A DNA stretch of 64,000 nucleotides. Source: Falsochrobactrum ovis (lineage in GTDB: Bacteria; Pseudomonadota; Alphaproteobacteria; Rhizobiales; Rhizobiaceae). A program made the position numbers and the translations under genes. The stretch is taken from NCBI RefSeq assembly GCF_003259955.1, contig NZ_QLMK01000011.1, forward strand, positions 1 through 64,000. The letters are read 5' to 3'. Under the pieces are notes generated by a model, which saw only the letters and a list, made by a program, of their open reading frames with translations, was not told the DNA's origin and did no database searches. Below, in pieces: positions 26,655 through 35,003 of the stretch; the stretch's first letter is position 1, and every line of letters starts with the position of its first letter.

Positions 26655-27521
26655 TCATTCAACCAATTGGCACGCTTGGCTTTCAGGCCAATGTGCGAAG
26701 GTTAAAACCCGCCCATTTGTCCGGCTTTCTTCGACTTTTTTCAATTCAAATTCGGCTTTTACCCAGCCCGGGCTGTTCAATTCGCCCGAAGCGAGGATCC
26801 CTGTTTCGGGCCATAATCCGTCCGGCGGACAATAAATGCCAGCAGCGCCGCAATTTTCGTCTACTGCCGGGCACCAATCCACATTTCCAACTATTGGCGA
26901 TTGCACAACAATAGATTGCGATTCCAGGGCCCGCGCCATGGAACCGATCTTGACCCGATTATAGCCGGAAATCGTATCCGTGCAGGACGGGACCAGGATA
27001 ATCTGAGCTCCAGCCTCGGCGAGAGTGCGCCCCAGCAAAGGAAATTCGCTATCGTAGCAAATAAGAATTCCGATACGCCCGATTTTCGTATCAAAAACTT
27101 TCAGCCCTGGTGCGCCGATGACATTCCATTCTTCGCGCTCAAAGCGCGTCATGATCTGCTTATCCTGATAGCCGATTGGGCCTTGTGGCCCGATCAGAAC
27201 AGCGCGGTTTGTGGGGCGCGCTCCCTCGAATACCGGGCCCGATGCCATGAGAATATGCAGATTAAAACGCTTTGCCAGCTCACAATGCAGCTTTTCCCGA
27301 GCCTGCTCATGTCGCGCCACTTCATGTAGCGAGGCTTCAAGATCTTGCGCAACTTGACGTCCGCCCAAAGATGCCAATTCCATCGATCCATATTCTGGAA
27401 AAACCAGAAGGTCACAATCAGCGGCATCTTCTACCCATTTTGTGAGCTTTTTCTCATATTGGGTGAAATCCTCAAACCAATCCAACGGATAGGAGGCGGA
27501 GGCAATTTTAACGCGGCTCAT
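26655..27521 (-). CDS. Carbon-nitrogen hydrolase (nitrilase superfamily)
   Basis: 288-aa amidase-type enzyme. The Glu-Lys-Cys triad is visible: FPEYGSMELAS (Glu), GYQDKQIMTRFE (Lys) and ILICYDSEFPLLGR (Cys). These enzymes hydrolyse amides, N-carbamoyl compounds or nitriles; the substrate is unknown. ATG 27521 overlaps the stop of the GNAT gene (ATGA) and is preferred to ATG 27536. It ends just after the hairpin that separates it from the ectoine operon, so it is not simply part of that operon. Confidence 0.85.
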   Translation of the reverse strand: MSRVKIASASYPLDWFEDFTQYEKKLTKWVEDAADCDLLVFPEYGSMELASLGGRQVAQDLEASLHEVARHEQAREKLHCELAKRFNLHILMASGPVFEGARPTNRAVLIGPQGPIGYQDKQIMTRFEREEWNVIGAPGLKVFDTKIGRIGILICYDSEFPLLGRTLAEAGAQIILVPSCTDTISGYNRVKIGSMARALESQSIVVQSPIVGNVDWCPAVDENCGAAGIYCPPDGLWPETGILASGELNSPGWVKAEFELKKVEESRTNGRVLTFAHWPESQACQLVE

Positions 27522-28099
27522 AATTCTCTCATCCAAAATTGCATGGGTTTATTGCTGGAGCTTTCAGCCCCAATATCTTTCCACGGAAACTCGGTGACAA
27601 CTCCCGGCAAAAGCCGGTATCCACGTTTAACCCAAAAAGCATCAAGCGGTCGATAATCGGCAGGCCGTAATGGATGATCTTGAGGGCGAACCACACTGCA
27701 AAAAGCAGAGTATTTTCTACCAAGTTTGCGGCCATGGGCCTCGCGTTCGTCGAAAAAAGCATGACCTATTCCCTGTCCTCGATATTGGGGCAGGAGAATA
27801 GATTCTGCGCAATAGAAAATCTCGTTAAGCGGCTCAGCCCGGTGCGCGAAAGCTAGGCTGAAATCATCCGCATGATCTTCCATAGGGGTGCCCGTGGCCG
27901 CGCCGACTATTTTGGCACCATCATAGGCCACAACCACGATTGCGCCTTCTGAATGGTAATTGGTCAGATATTCTCGCTCATAGTCGAGATCGCCTTCATA
28001 AAGATAGGGCCAGTCCCGAAAGATTTTGATGCGGAGCTGCGCCAGATCATCCAGCGCAGCCATAACCGCATCTCCTGTGAGTGTCTTGATCGAGATCAT
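27518..28099 (-). CDS. GNAT-family N-acetyltransferase
   Basis: 193-aa acetyltransferase. The acetyl-CoA pyrophosphate-binding motif is ILLPQYRGQGIGHAFFDERE near residues 105-125, and the fold ends in FWVKRGYRLLPGVVTEF. The acceptor is unknown. ATG 28099 overlaps the stop of the upstream gene (ATGA), and its own stop overlaps the nitrilase start, so the three genes form a coupled unit. Pairing with a nitrilase-type amidase suggests opposite or successive acylation and deacylation steps (inference). Confidence 0.82.
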   Translation of the reverse strand: MISIKTLTGDAVMAALDDLAQLRIKIFRDWPYLYEGDLDYEREYLTNYHSEGAIVVVAYDGAKIVGAATGTPMEDHADDFSLAFAHRAEPLNEIFYCAESILLPQYRGQGIGHAFFDEREAHGRKLGRKYSAFCSVVRPQDHPLRPADYRPLDAFWVKRGYRLLPGVVTEFPWKDIGAESSSNKPMQFWMREL

Positions 28100-28497
28100 C
28101 CCAAGACCTGTCGGGTCCACTCGTTGAGGTTATAATATGTCGTTACACGGCTGATTTTACCGTCACGGATTTCAAAAAACGTTCCGCCCGGTAACCGATA
28201 GGTCTGGCCATTTGCATCAGGCAGGCCTTCATCTGTATTAAGATAAGTGCCATTGACAATGAATTCAGCCGCCGCCCTATCACCGTTTTCATTAGCGAAA
28301 ATGACCATATCGGTGAGCTTTTCTTTATAGCAATGGGACATATGCAGGTTGAACTGCGCAAAAAGTTCTTTGCCCCGTCTTACCTCACCTTCATTCACAT
28401 AATGCTCTACATCATCATGCATAAGGGCCAGCATATCTTCGGTTTTGCCAGCATTGAACGCGGCGTAATATGCTTCGATGAGGGATTTTGTATTCAT
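28096..28497 (-). CDS. NTF2-like / ketosteroid-isomerase-related protein
   Basis: 133-aa SnoaL-type fold. The start MNTKSLIEAYYAAFNAGKTE and the blocks LALMHDDVEHYVNEGEVRRG, EFIVNGTYLNTDEG and YRLPGGTFFEIRDGKI are typical of the family, whose members are small enzymes or ligand-binding proteins. ATG 28497 is the natural start; the frame is open further upstream without likeness to the family. It is first in the coupled unit with the GNAT and nitrilase genes. Exact role unknown. Confidence 0.78.
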   Translation of the reverse strand: MNTKSLIEAYYAAFNAGKTEDMLALMHDDVEHYVNEGEVRRGKELFAQFNLHMSHCYKEKLTDMVIFANENGDRAAAEFIVNGTYLNTDEGLPDANGQTYRLPGGTFFEIRDGKISRVTTYYNLNEWTRQVLG

Positions 28498-28681
28498 TGC
28501 CTGCTCCCGGCTCAAATAGGCCATTCTACTCGTAAACAAAATGCATCTTAGCGACTTAGTGATCGATTCTGGTTCTTGATCGGGGCTATTAAATCGCCAA
28601 TTTCGCGTAAGGCAGGTCAAAACACGACATCAAGGGGCCAAATAGTCCTTAATTGCTTGTTTTGAGACGGTTTTGCTTCAA

Positions 28682-29275
28682 TCAGCTTCCATTCACAAAA
28701 GTCAGAATGAGCTGATGAACATTCCCGCCATGGCTCATCTCTTTTTGATCAAATTCCCGTCCCCATGCTTGCTGAACTTTGACCATTTCACTGATCTCTT
28801 TTGCCAGCACTTTTCTGATTTTTTGACATTTTGGATCATTGGGGACCGATAGTCCCACCGATTTTCGAACGATTTCACGCGTAATTTCTTTGGCATGATC
28901 ACCGTGCACTAGCTCATGCGCTTTTATACCTTGATAAAAGCGCTGCCAGCTCTCGTGGAGATCGGGTGAGAGTTTTTGCGATGGCTTTGGCAGCGTATAT
29001 GTAATTTTAAGTTTTGGCGTGGCGGATAGGACGGTACAGGCATTATTGCTGCGGTCGAATTTCCGCTCCCAGGTTAGCACATAATTTGTTTGTGCAATGA
29101 CGCGCGTCTTGCCGATTTTTGGACCGCGTGCACCTATCGATTCATAAAGTGCGGGCGCTGTGGTGCCGGAAATGTCGTAATGTTTATAAATTTCCTCTGC
29201 CTTCCAACTGGCTTGAGCACTGGCCGGATTGGCGAGAATAAAACACGCGAAACTGAGCTGAAAAAACCGTATCAC
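28682..29275 (-). CDS. Secreted DUF922-type putative zinc protease
   Basis: 197-aa exported protein. A signal peptide (FFQLSFACFILANPASAQA) is followed by a small domain with AQTNYVLTWERKFDRSNN and a zinc-protease-type HExxH motif in KAHELVHGDHAKEI. DUF922 proteins are predicted periplasmic zinc-dependent proteases, none well characterised to my knowledge. ATG 29275 starts the signal peptide; an upstream ATG at 29305 adds ten atypical residues. Confidence 0.75.
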   Translation of the reverse strand: MIRFFQLSFACFILANPASAQASWKAEEIYKHYDISGTTAPALYESIGARGPKIGKTRVIAQTNYVLTWERKFDRSNNACTVLSATPKLKITYTLPKPSQKLSPDLHESWQRFYQGIKAHELVHGDHAKEITREIVRKSVGLSVPNDPKCQKIRKVLAKEISEMVKVQQAWGREFDQKEMSHGGNVHQLILTFVNGS

Positions 29276-29522
29276 CATCGCTCCGTATAACTGGTCAAAG
29301 TACAATCCAAACTATCGCGAGTTAATGCAACAAAGGAAAGAGTGAGTACGCGTTACTCGTTTCAATATGGCTCGCATTCCCAATTATTGCTGAAGCCAGC
29401 GGGATGATGCTCATCTTGTTTTCAGTGCTTGATAGATGATGTCGGATCACTTCGCATCATGCGAGTAACATGATAGAAGCGACCAACGCAGCGACCGCTG
29501 CACGCAACTTATTGGATCTTTC

Positions 29523-30428
29523 ATGACAATTGCACCCGAAGCCACAACGGATAACCGACGCCGACAGATCAAGTTCGCACTTATCTCTCTTTTTAATGGC
29601 GGGTTGGTGATTGGCTTTTCGCCAATTTTCGTGCGGCTATCGGAGCTGGATGCCGTATCGACTGCGTTCTGGCGGCTTGCTCTGGCGCTTGTTCCGCTGT
29701 TGTTGATGGTGGCACGGTCCAAGCCAGAAGCAAATCAAAAGCCGAAAGGCTTGCGTGATTTCTGGACGCTGGCACTGCCTGGAATTGTGCTGGGGATAGA
29801 GCTGGCGGCCTGGCATATTTCATTGCATATGACATCCGTTGCCAATTCAACGCTGCTTGTGAATATGGCTCCGATATTTGTCACGCTTTATTGCTGGGTA
29901 TTTTTAAAACAAACGCCACGAAAGCTTTTTTTACTCGCATTGGCGGTTACAATCAGCGGTGTGGTCATTCTTAAAGGCGGTCCTCAAACCCTTGGCAGTG
30001 GCGACATTAAGGGCGATGCCGTGGCCATTGTCGCGGCCATTCTATATGCGGCTTACATAATATTGCTGGGCAAAGTACGTGAGCGGTTCTCAACATCGCT
30101 AATCATGCTTTGGAGTACGAGTGCCGCAGCCATAACAGTATTGCCCTTTGCATGGGTGGCAGAATCGACATTAATTCCGGCTACAATGATGGGTTGGGCA
30201 GTGCTTTTTGGGCTTTCTTGGCTGAGCCAAGCGGCGGGGCAAAGCTTGATCACTTTTGCGCTTGCATGGCTGCCGGTTACGTTTTCGTCGCTCACCCTTC
30301 TCATGCAGCCGGTAATTGCTTCGCTCCTCGCTTGGGCGATATTGGGCGAGGCGTTGACAATCTGGCAATGTATTGGCGGGTCGATTGTGCTGGCAGGCAT
30401 ATTGGCGGCCCGTAGAGCACAGCGATAG
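29523..30428 (+). CDS. EamA-family (drug/metabolite transporter) membrane protein
   Basis: 301-aa protein with ten predicted membrane helices in two EamA repeats: the first holds GGLVIGFSPIFVRLSELDAV and AAWHISLHMTSVANSTLLVN, the second AVAIVAAILYAAYIILLGKV and the closing TLLMQPVIASLLAWAILGE. Members export amino acids, nucleotides or other metabolites; the substrate is unknown. It is divergent from the DUF922 gene and ends four bases before a convergent small gene. Confidence 0.85.
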   Translation: MTIAPEATTDNRRRQIKFALISLFNGGLVIGFSPIFVRLSELDAVSTAFWRLALALVPLLLMVARSKPEANQKPKGLRDFWTLALPGIVLGIELAAWHISLHMTSVANSTLLVNMAPIFVTLYCWVFLKQTPRKLFLLALAVTISGVVILKGGPQTLGSGDIKGDAVAIVAAILYAAYIILLGKVRERFSTSLIMLWSTSAAAITVLPFAWVAESTLIPATMMGWAVLFGLSWLSQAAGQSLITFALAWLPVTFSSLTLLMQPVIASLLAWAILGEALTIWQCIGGSIVLAGILAARRAQR

Positions 30429-30432
30429 CAAA

Positions 30433-30804
30433 TTACCGCAAGGATCGTTTCAGAAGAAGCCCACCATCGCTCGCAGGTGCAGAATATCGCATAATAACGC
30501 GGATGGTACGATTGCGGACCGGTGTTTTAGTAGCGCATTCCAATAGGGCTTGCTGAGCAGAAAGTGCAAATTCTTCACCGGCTTTTCGAACCGGCTGATA
30601 ATCAATCGCAGCAATGCGTTCCAATTCGCCTTGAGAATTATATGTAAGTTCAAAACTAGCCGAGGCTCGCTCATAACTGGCGCCTTCAGGCATTTTCCAG
30701 CACTGTTTTGCCATTTCCGTTACGATTTCTGAATCCGGCGCTGAATTGGCCGGAGAAACCAGAAAAGTCATAGCGAATAATCCGAGCACAAAAAGCCTTT
30801 TCAT
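30433..30804 (-). CDS. Small exported protein of unknown function
   Basis: 123 aa with a signal peptide (MKRLFVLGLFAMTFLVSPAN before SAPDSEI). The mature part (QCWKMPEGASYERASASFEL, AIDYQPVRKAGEEFALSAQQ, then a V-I-M-R-Y-S end) resembles the C-terminal TolA/TonB-like domain found in small periplasmic proteins of Rhizobiales; this is an impression from motif shape, not a search. ATG 30804 begins the signal peptide; the frame is open up to 30864. Confidence 0.65.
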   Translation of the reverse strand: MKRLFVLGLFAMTFLVSPANSAPDSEIVTEMAKQCWKMPEGASYERASASFELTYNSQGELERIAAIDYQPVRKAGEEFALSAQQALLECATKTPVRNRTIRVIMRYSAPASDGGLLLKRSLR

Positions 30805-30956
30805 AAATCTCCCATCCCTTTGGGCTGACAGATTATACTTAGGTGTTAGAGCACAATTTACCATATGAAAGTAGATACAAGCATATATTGCAGAATGCTA
30901 TTGCTAGAGGTCATAAAACTAGCTCAGTGCTATTAATGCTGCTGTGGATCACGGTC

Positions 30957-31019
30957 GCGGACGCGGCCTTTGTCACTGGCCAGAGCCTCAATGTCGATGG
31001 CGGTATTGTGCTTAGTTAG
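30957..31019 (+). pseudogene. C-terminal scrap of a short-chain dehydrogenase
   Basis: The frame 30957-31019 reads ADAAFVTGQSLNVDGGIVLS and a stop, the unmistakable end of classical SDR enzymes (S-x-F-V-T-G-x-x-L-x-V-D-G-G). Nothing upstream matches the rest of an SDR, so this is a remnant left by deletion. Confidence 0.75.
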
Positions 31020-31036
31020 TGCAGAGCACTTACAAA

Positions 31037-31060
31037 GGGCCGCTCAATGAACGGCCCGTT
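31037..31060 (-). terminator. Hairpin terminator
   Basis: GGGCCG (31037-31042) pairs with CGGCCC (31052-31057) around a 9-base loop. On the minus strand it is followed by TTTGT, so it would end the N-formylglutamate amidohydrolase-like transcript. Confidence 0.55.
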
Positions 31061-31076
31061 TGTGTTTATTGCGTGA

Positions 31077-31889
31077 CTATTCGCTGGTCGCCTCTTTAAG
31101 GCAATCAGCCAGTCGCTCGCCCCATGCTTCGACCTTTTCCAGACTATCAATCAAGTCGTGTCGCACTTCAATCAGAATACCGGGAAGCCCACGCTGATCT
31201 GCGTGCACTGGCACTGTATAATCCTCATCGGGATGAATAGTATAAGGCTCATTATCGCCTATCGTCAGTGTCTCATCACGGCTAAGGATCTCGATCATGC
31301 GCTGGCCAAATTTAGTGGCCTCTCCATAAAGAATGCCCGCATGCCATGGTCTCTGTTCGCCAAAATAAATTGGTGTAAAACTATGTACACCAACGATAAA
31401 GGGACGTTTTCCTTGCGCTTGCAGCAGGTCGATACGGCGGGAAACAGCATTTGCATAAGGCGTAAAGAGCGTTTCAATACGCTGTTTACGCGCAGCCTCT
31501 GATAGTCCGATGTTCCCCAATATATCCGTGGTTTCGCTTCGCTCAGGAATGAGGGAAGGGACATGAAGCGGCCGGTTACAATCGATCACAAGTCGCGAAT
31601 AATTGGTCATGAAAAGCGGAGCGTCCAACGCCCGGCTGAGATATTGTGACAATGCGCTGACACCAATATCCCAAGCAATATGACGCTGGCGATCTGCTTT
31701 TGAAACGCCAAGGTCCCCCAATGCACGCGGTATGCGATTGGACGCATGTTCACATAAAAGCAAGATCGGTGCGTCACCATCTGGATTGATCACGGCATAG
31801 GGAGCAGGTTCATCTATTGCCAGAAGCGGCAAAGCAGGATCGTGCTGCTTTGCGGTGGTTTCTTCGGTCGCGGAATTTATCAGTTGCAT
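31077..31889 (-). CDS. N-formylglutamate amidohydrolase-like (HutG-type) hydrolase
   Basis: 270-aa zinc hydrolase fold. Family blocks are present: LLCEHASNRIPRALG near residue 45, RHIAWDIGVSALSQYLS, NYSRLVIDCNRP, VGVHSFTPIYFGEQRP and GILIEVRHDLI. HutG proteins release formate from N-formylglutamate, but relatives hydrolyse other N-acyl amino acids. It is the last gene of a minus-strand group with a glutamine synthetase-like ligase and an isochorismatase-type hydrolase; no other histidine-degradation gene is nearby, so the substrate may be another gamma- or N-acyl-glutamate. ATG 31889 is 11 bp after the ligase stop. Confidence 0.78.
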   Translation of the reverse strand: MQLINSATEETTAKQHDPALPLLAIDEPAPYAVINPDGDAPILLLCEHASNRIPRALGDLGVSKADRQRHIAWDIGVSALSQYLSRALDAPLFMTNYSRLVIDCNRPLHVPSLIPERSETTDILGNIGLSEAARKQRIETLFTPYANAVSRRIDLLQAQGKRPFIVGVHSFTPIYFGEQRPWHAGILYGEATKFGQRMIEILSRDETLTIGDNEPYTIHPDEDYTVPVHADQRGLPGILIEVRHDLIDSLEKVEAWGERLADCLKEATSE

Positions 31890-31899
31890 CACAATACTC

Positions 31900-33243
31900 T
31901 TAATAAACCGCACGATAGCGTTCACAGACCGCTTCCGGGGACATGCCTTGGACCAGTTCGATTTCAAGCTTTTTCATGCCGAAATAGCAGTCGAGGAAAT
32001 CTTTCGAGAACCAGCTCGTTACCACTTCGTCAGCTTCAAGAACTTCCAAAGCTTCTTCCAGGCTGGATGGCAGTCTGCGGATGCCCAATGACTGCATCTT
32101 TTCAGCGGAAAATTCGGAAGGGTCTTCATTCACAAGTGCTGGTTGTTCTAATTCTTCGCGAATGCCTTCAAGCCCAGCGCGCAATATAACTGCCATTGAG
32201 AGATGTGGACTGGCGCAAGCGTCAGCAGCGCGATATTCCATATTGAATTGCTTGGCAGGATTGCTGCCGGGCAGATCAAGGGTTGGGCAGATACGCAAGC
32301 TCGCCTCGCGATTTTTTTCGCCAAGGCATGTGAAAGCAGAGCTCCAATGGTGCGGCACCAGACGCATATAAGAAATAATTGATGGCGCAGTGAATGCAAC
32401 CAAAGCAGGCAGATGACGGATAACACCTGCTGCAAATGAGCCAGCAATTTTGGAAAGGCGGCCGGGACGGGACGGATCAAACGTAACCGGATTGCCATCG
32501 AGATCCGTAAAACTCACATGGACATGAACACCATTGCCGACACCATCTGGTTCAATTTTGGGGGCAAAGCTTGCTTGCCAGCCGAAATTCGCCGCAACTT
32601 CGCGCGTCACAGAACGAATTGTTGCCGCCCGATCAGCCGCGACAAGTGCCGGTGCCGGACGACAGGTTACCTCAAATTGATCCTTGCCATATTCTGGCAA
32701 GAACATTTCAGGCTCGGCACCAGCTTCTTGCAATGCGCTCATTAGTAATGAACCGAAAGCGCCGGAGCGCCGCTGGGCGCGAAGACTAAAAGATGGAGCC
32801 TGCGGCCAGTCCGCACCAATAATCTGAAACTCCTGTTCGACTGCGCTTATGACTTTGAGTCCCACTTCCTTTTCATAGGCGGAAATCGTGTCTTTAAGAA
32901 AACTGCGCACGCAGCAATCCCACGGTTCGCCTTTCAGATCAGTAATATCACTGTGATAGAAATGAAGAGGCTCTTCACCGGGCAGGCAGGTCACGCGTAC
33001 TTTGCTCTCGGGGTCAGGCATGAGGCGGAGATCACCGGCTGAACCCCAGGGATTGGGATCTGCAATTATGTCAAAAGGTGTAAGCGCTAGGTTAGCAGGA
33101 ACCCAACCAACACCCTTGCGCATATAGTCTTCTACCTCTGCTGCGGAAAAGCTGCGACCGCGGGTTATGCCCGCAATATCCGTGGTCACGAAACTTGCAA
33201 GTTCCATCAGTCCATTGGCGTTGTTTTTATCAGGTTTCTGCAT
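31900..33243 (-). CDS. Glutamine synthetase family protein (gamma-glutamyl-amine ligase type)
   Basis: 447-aa ATP-dependent ligase. The N-terminal beta-Grasp part is followed by the catalytic barrel: AVEQEFQII, KDQFEVTCRPAPAL and GNGVHVHVSF (metal and ATP ligands), then NREASLRICPTLD and KQFNMEYRAADACASPHLS. Members such as PuuA or IpuC join glutamate to amines rather than to ammonia. Genuine GlnA features (adenylylation Tyr loop) are not seen. The nearby importer, hydrolases and RpiR regulator suggest assimilation of an imported amine or amino compound (inference). Confidence 0.82.
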   Translation of the reverse strand: MQKPDKNNANGLMELASFVTTDIAGITRGRSFSAAEVEDYMRKGVGWVPANLALTPFDIIADPNPWGSAGDLRLMPDPESKVRVTCLPGEEPLHFYHSDITDLKGEPWDCCVRSFLKDTISAYEKEVGLKVISAVEQEFQIIGADWPQAPSFSLRAQRRSGAFGSLLMSALQEAGAEPEMFLPEYGKDQFEVTCRPAPALVAADRAATIRSVTREVAANFGWQASFAPKIEPDGVGNGVHVHVSFTDLDGNPVTFDPSRPGRLSKIAGSFAAGVIRHLPALVAFTAPSIISYMRLVPHHWSSAFTCLGEKNREASLRICPTLDLPGSNPAKQFNMEYRAADACASPHLSMAVILRAGLEGIREELEQPALVNEDPSEFSAEKMQSLGIRRLPSSLEEALEVLEADEVVTSWFSKDFLDCYFGMKKLEIELVQGMSPEAVCERYRAVY

Positions 33244-33273
33244 GTTTACCCCGAGAGTTTAACTGAGCTTATT

Positions 33274-33933
33274 TCAGGCTTTCAACGCTGCGAGGCGTTC
33301 CAAAACGGTTTGGGTATTGGTGATCCAGCAATATCCAGAATAGGCACGAAGCGCTGCATCGTGGCGTTCTTGGCTGTAGGTGGCGCAGGCATCATCAATG
33401 AGGGTGACTAAATATCCACGGTCCGATGCATCGCGAACCGCCATATCCACACATTGGTCTGTCACGACACCTGCGATGATGAGAAAACGCGTGTTCAGAT
33501 TACGCAGGACATAATCAATATTGGTGGAGTTGAAGACACCAGAAGAAGTCTTGGGAAGGATAATTTCGTTTTCGATCGGCTCTAGTTCCGGGATCACTGC
33601 GCCTTCTGGGGCATCTTTGGGCACATGCATGTTGGAGAGCTTGTGATCTAGCGAGCGGTCACGTCCATCATTGGTCAGGCTCTGGATGATGGTGTGCAAC
33701 ACATTACAATTGGCGGCGCGCGCAGCTTTCAGAAGCTTTATCTGATTGGGGATAACCAGATCACGCAAGCGACGATGATAATAGCTGTCGGCATCCTGTG
33801 GATGGGTAGGGTCCAAATTTGGCTCACACCAAATGCGCTGCATGTCTACGAAAAGCATAGAAGTCATGCCGGTTTCGTAGGCGCTATCGCGCCGGAGGAG
33901 GTCTTTTCCATATTGCACTTCGATAGATGCCAT
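33274..33933 (-). CDS. Isochorismatase-type cysteine hydrolase
   Basis: 219-aa enzyme of the isochorismatase superfamily. The catalytic Asp is in MLFVDMQRIWCEPN near residue 30, and the nucleophilic Cys in IIAGVVTDQCVDMAVRDASD near 160; the lysine lies in the ILPKTSSGVFNSTNID block. The superfamily includes N-carbamoylsarcosine, ureidoacrylate, biuret and nicotinamide amidases; the substrate cannot be chosen here. It lies between the RpiR-type gene (5 bp) and the glutamine synthetase-like gene. Confidence 0.82.
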   Translation of the reverse strand: MASIEVQYGKDLLRRDSAYETGMTSMLFVDMQRIWCEPNLDPTHPQDADSYYHRRLRDLVIPNQIKLLKAARAANCNVLHTIIQSLTNDGRDRSLDHKLSNMHVPKDAPEGAVIPELEPIENEIILPKTSSGVFNSTNIDYVLRNLNTRFLIIAGVVTDQCVDMAVRDASDRGYLVTLIDDACATYSQERHDAALRAYSGYCWITNTQTVLERLAALKA

Positions 33934-33937
33934 TATC

Positions 33938-34843
33938 CTATCCTTTTGATCCGGAGAACTGAGAATCTGTTTGGGTATGTGGAGCCGTTAAAGCGTCTTC
34001 TGTGATCGTGTAGGCCCGACGTATCGCTTCGATATTTTCAATGCGGGCGCGAGACTGATTCGCCAATTGCGCTGTCAAAGCCGCAATTAAAGCCTCGGTT
34101 TGGGCCATTGCTGGAACCATCGTGTCGTAAGGTGATATCGTATCAACAGGGCAGGTCAGGGTGATGGAAGCAAATTCTGATATTGGCGAAAGCCAGCGAT
34201 CCGTGAAAAGAACGATTCGCGTTCCCTGTTCAGCCGCCTGACGGGCAAAACGGATGGTGCCAACCTGATAACGCCGGTAATCATACACAAAAAGCGTATC
34301 TTTTTTGCCGAAATCGACCAGCTGATCCACCTGATCAGCCTGTGGGCCATTGATCCAGAAAGTATCCGGGCGCAACTGCTTCATGTGGGTCCAAAGCAAC
34401 CCCGCCAGAAAGCCGCTGAAACGACCGCCGAGGCAGTGGATGCGGGCATTGAGATCGGCTGCGGCATCCACCGCCATTTGAAAATCATGCGGCGGAAGCA
34501 TGGTTTGTGCGGTGTCGAGGGCGTGGATACTTGCCGCGAGAAATTGCTGATAAAAATTATCCTGACCAATTTCGGGCTTACGCTGATCTAGCATGGTGAG
34601 AGGGGAACTCATGCGCTCTTGGACCTCACTGAGCAGGGCGGTCTGAAACTCAGGATAACCCTCAAAACCCAGCTTATTGATCAGTCGCACCACGGTTGGA
34701 TTGCTCACACCCGCAGAATTAGCGAGATGCGCCACAGTGTTCAGCCCTGCTGCCGGATAATTGGAGAGCAACTGCCGAACGATTTTCAGCTCGGACCTGG
34801 TAAACTCGATGCTCCCGTCCGTCAGACGATCCCTGACACCCAT
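33938..34843 (-). CDS. MurR/RpiR-family transcriptional regulator
   Basis: 301-aa regulator. The N-terminal HTH_6 domain (ELKIVRQLLSNYPAAGLNTV, then SAGVSNPTVVRLINKLGFEG) precedes a SIS phosphosugar-type domain (IHCLGGRFSGFLAGLLWTHM, DTLFVYDYRRYQ). RpiR proteins near amino-acid transporters often control catabolism of nitrogen compounds. It is divergent from the Liv-type importer and first in the catabolic group. ATG 34843 has GGGG at proper distance; ATG 34849 is the alternative. TGAAA/TTTCA repeats in the intergenic region are candidate sites. Confidence 0.85.
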   Translation of the reverse strand: MGVRDRLTDGSIEFTRSELKIVRQLLSNYPAAGLNTVAHLANSAGVSNPTVVRLINKLGFEGYPEFQTALLSEVQERMSSPLTMLDQRKPEIGQDNFYQQFLAASIHALDTAQTMLPPHDFQMAVDAAADLNARIHCLGGRFSGFLAGLLWTHMKQLRPDTFWINGPQADQVDQLVDFGKKDTLFVYDYRRYQVGTIRFARQAAEQGTRIVLFTDRWLSPISEFASITLTCPVDTISPYDTMVPAMAQTEALIAALTAQLANQSRARIENIEAIRRAYTITEDALTAPHTQTDSQFSGSKG

Positions 34844-34872
34844 TTCCATCCCCTTTCGACTTTTGCCGAATT

Positions 34873-34949
34873 TTTCATTTTGTTACATTATGGCTAGCAG
34901 AGAATAAAAAATGAAACAAGTTTGACATTTCAAATTCAGTCGGTATGTT
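34873..34949 (+). promoter_or_regulatory. Promoter and repeats between the RpiR-type gene and the Liv operon
   Basis: TTGACA (34922-34927) and TATGTT (34944-34949), 16 bp apart, look like the importer promoter. Around it are an inverted repeat TTTCATTTT (34873-34881)/AAAATGAAA (34907-34915), a second pair TGAAA (34912-34916)/TTTCA (34928-34932) overlapping the -35 region, and a repeated TTTCAAA. They suit a dimeric repressor such as the neighbouring RpiR protein (inference). Confidence 0.5.
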
Positions 34950-35003
34950 TCAAAAGCAAGGAACTGGCTGATTGAACCAAGCCAACTCAATGGGAGTAGA
35001 TTG

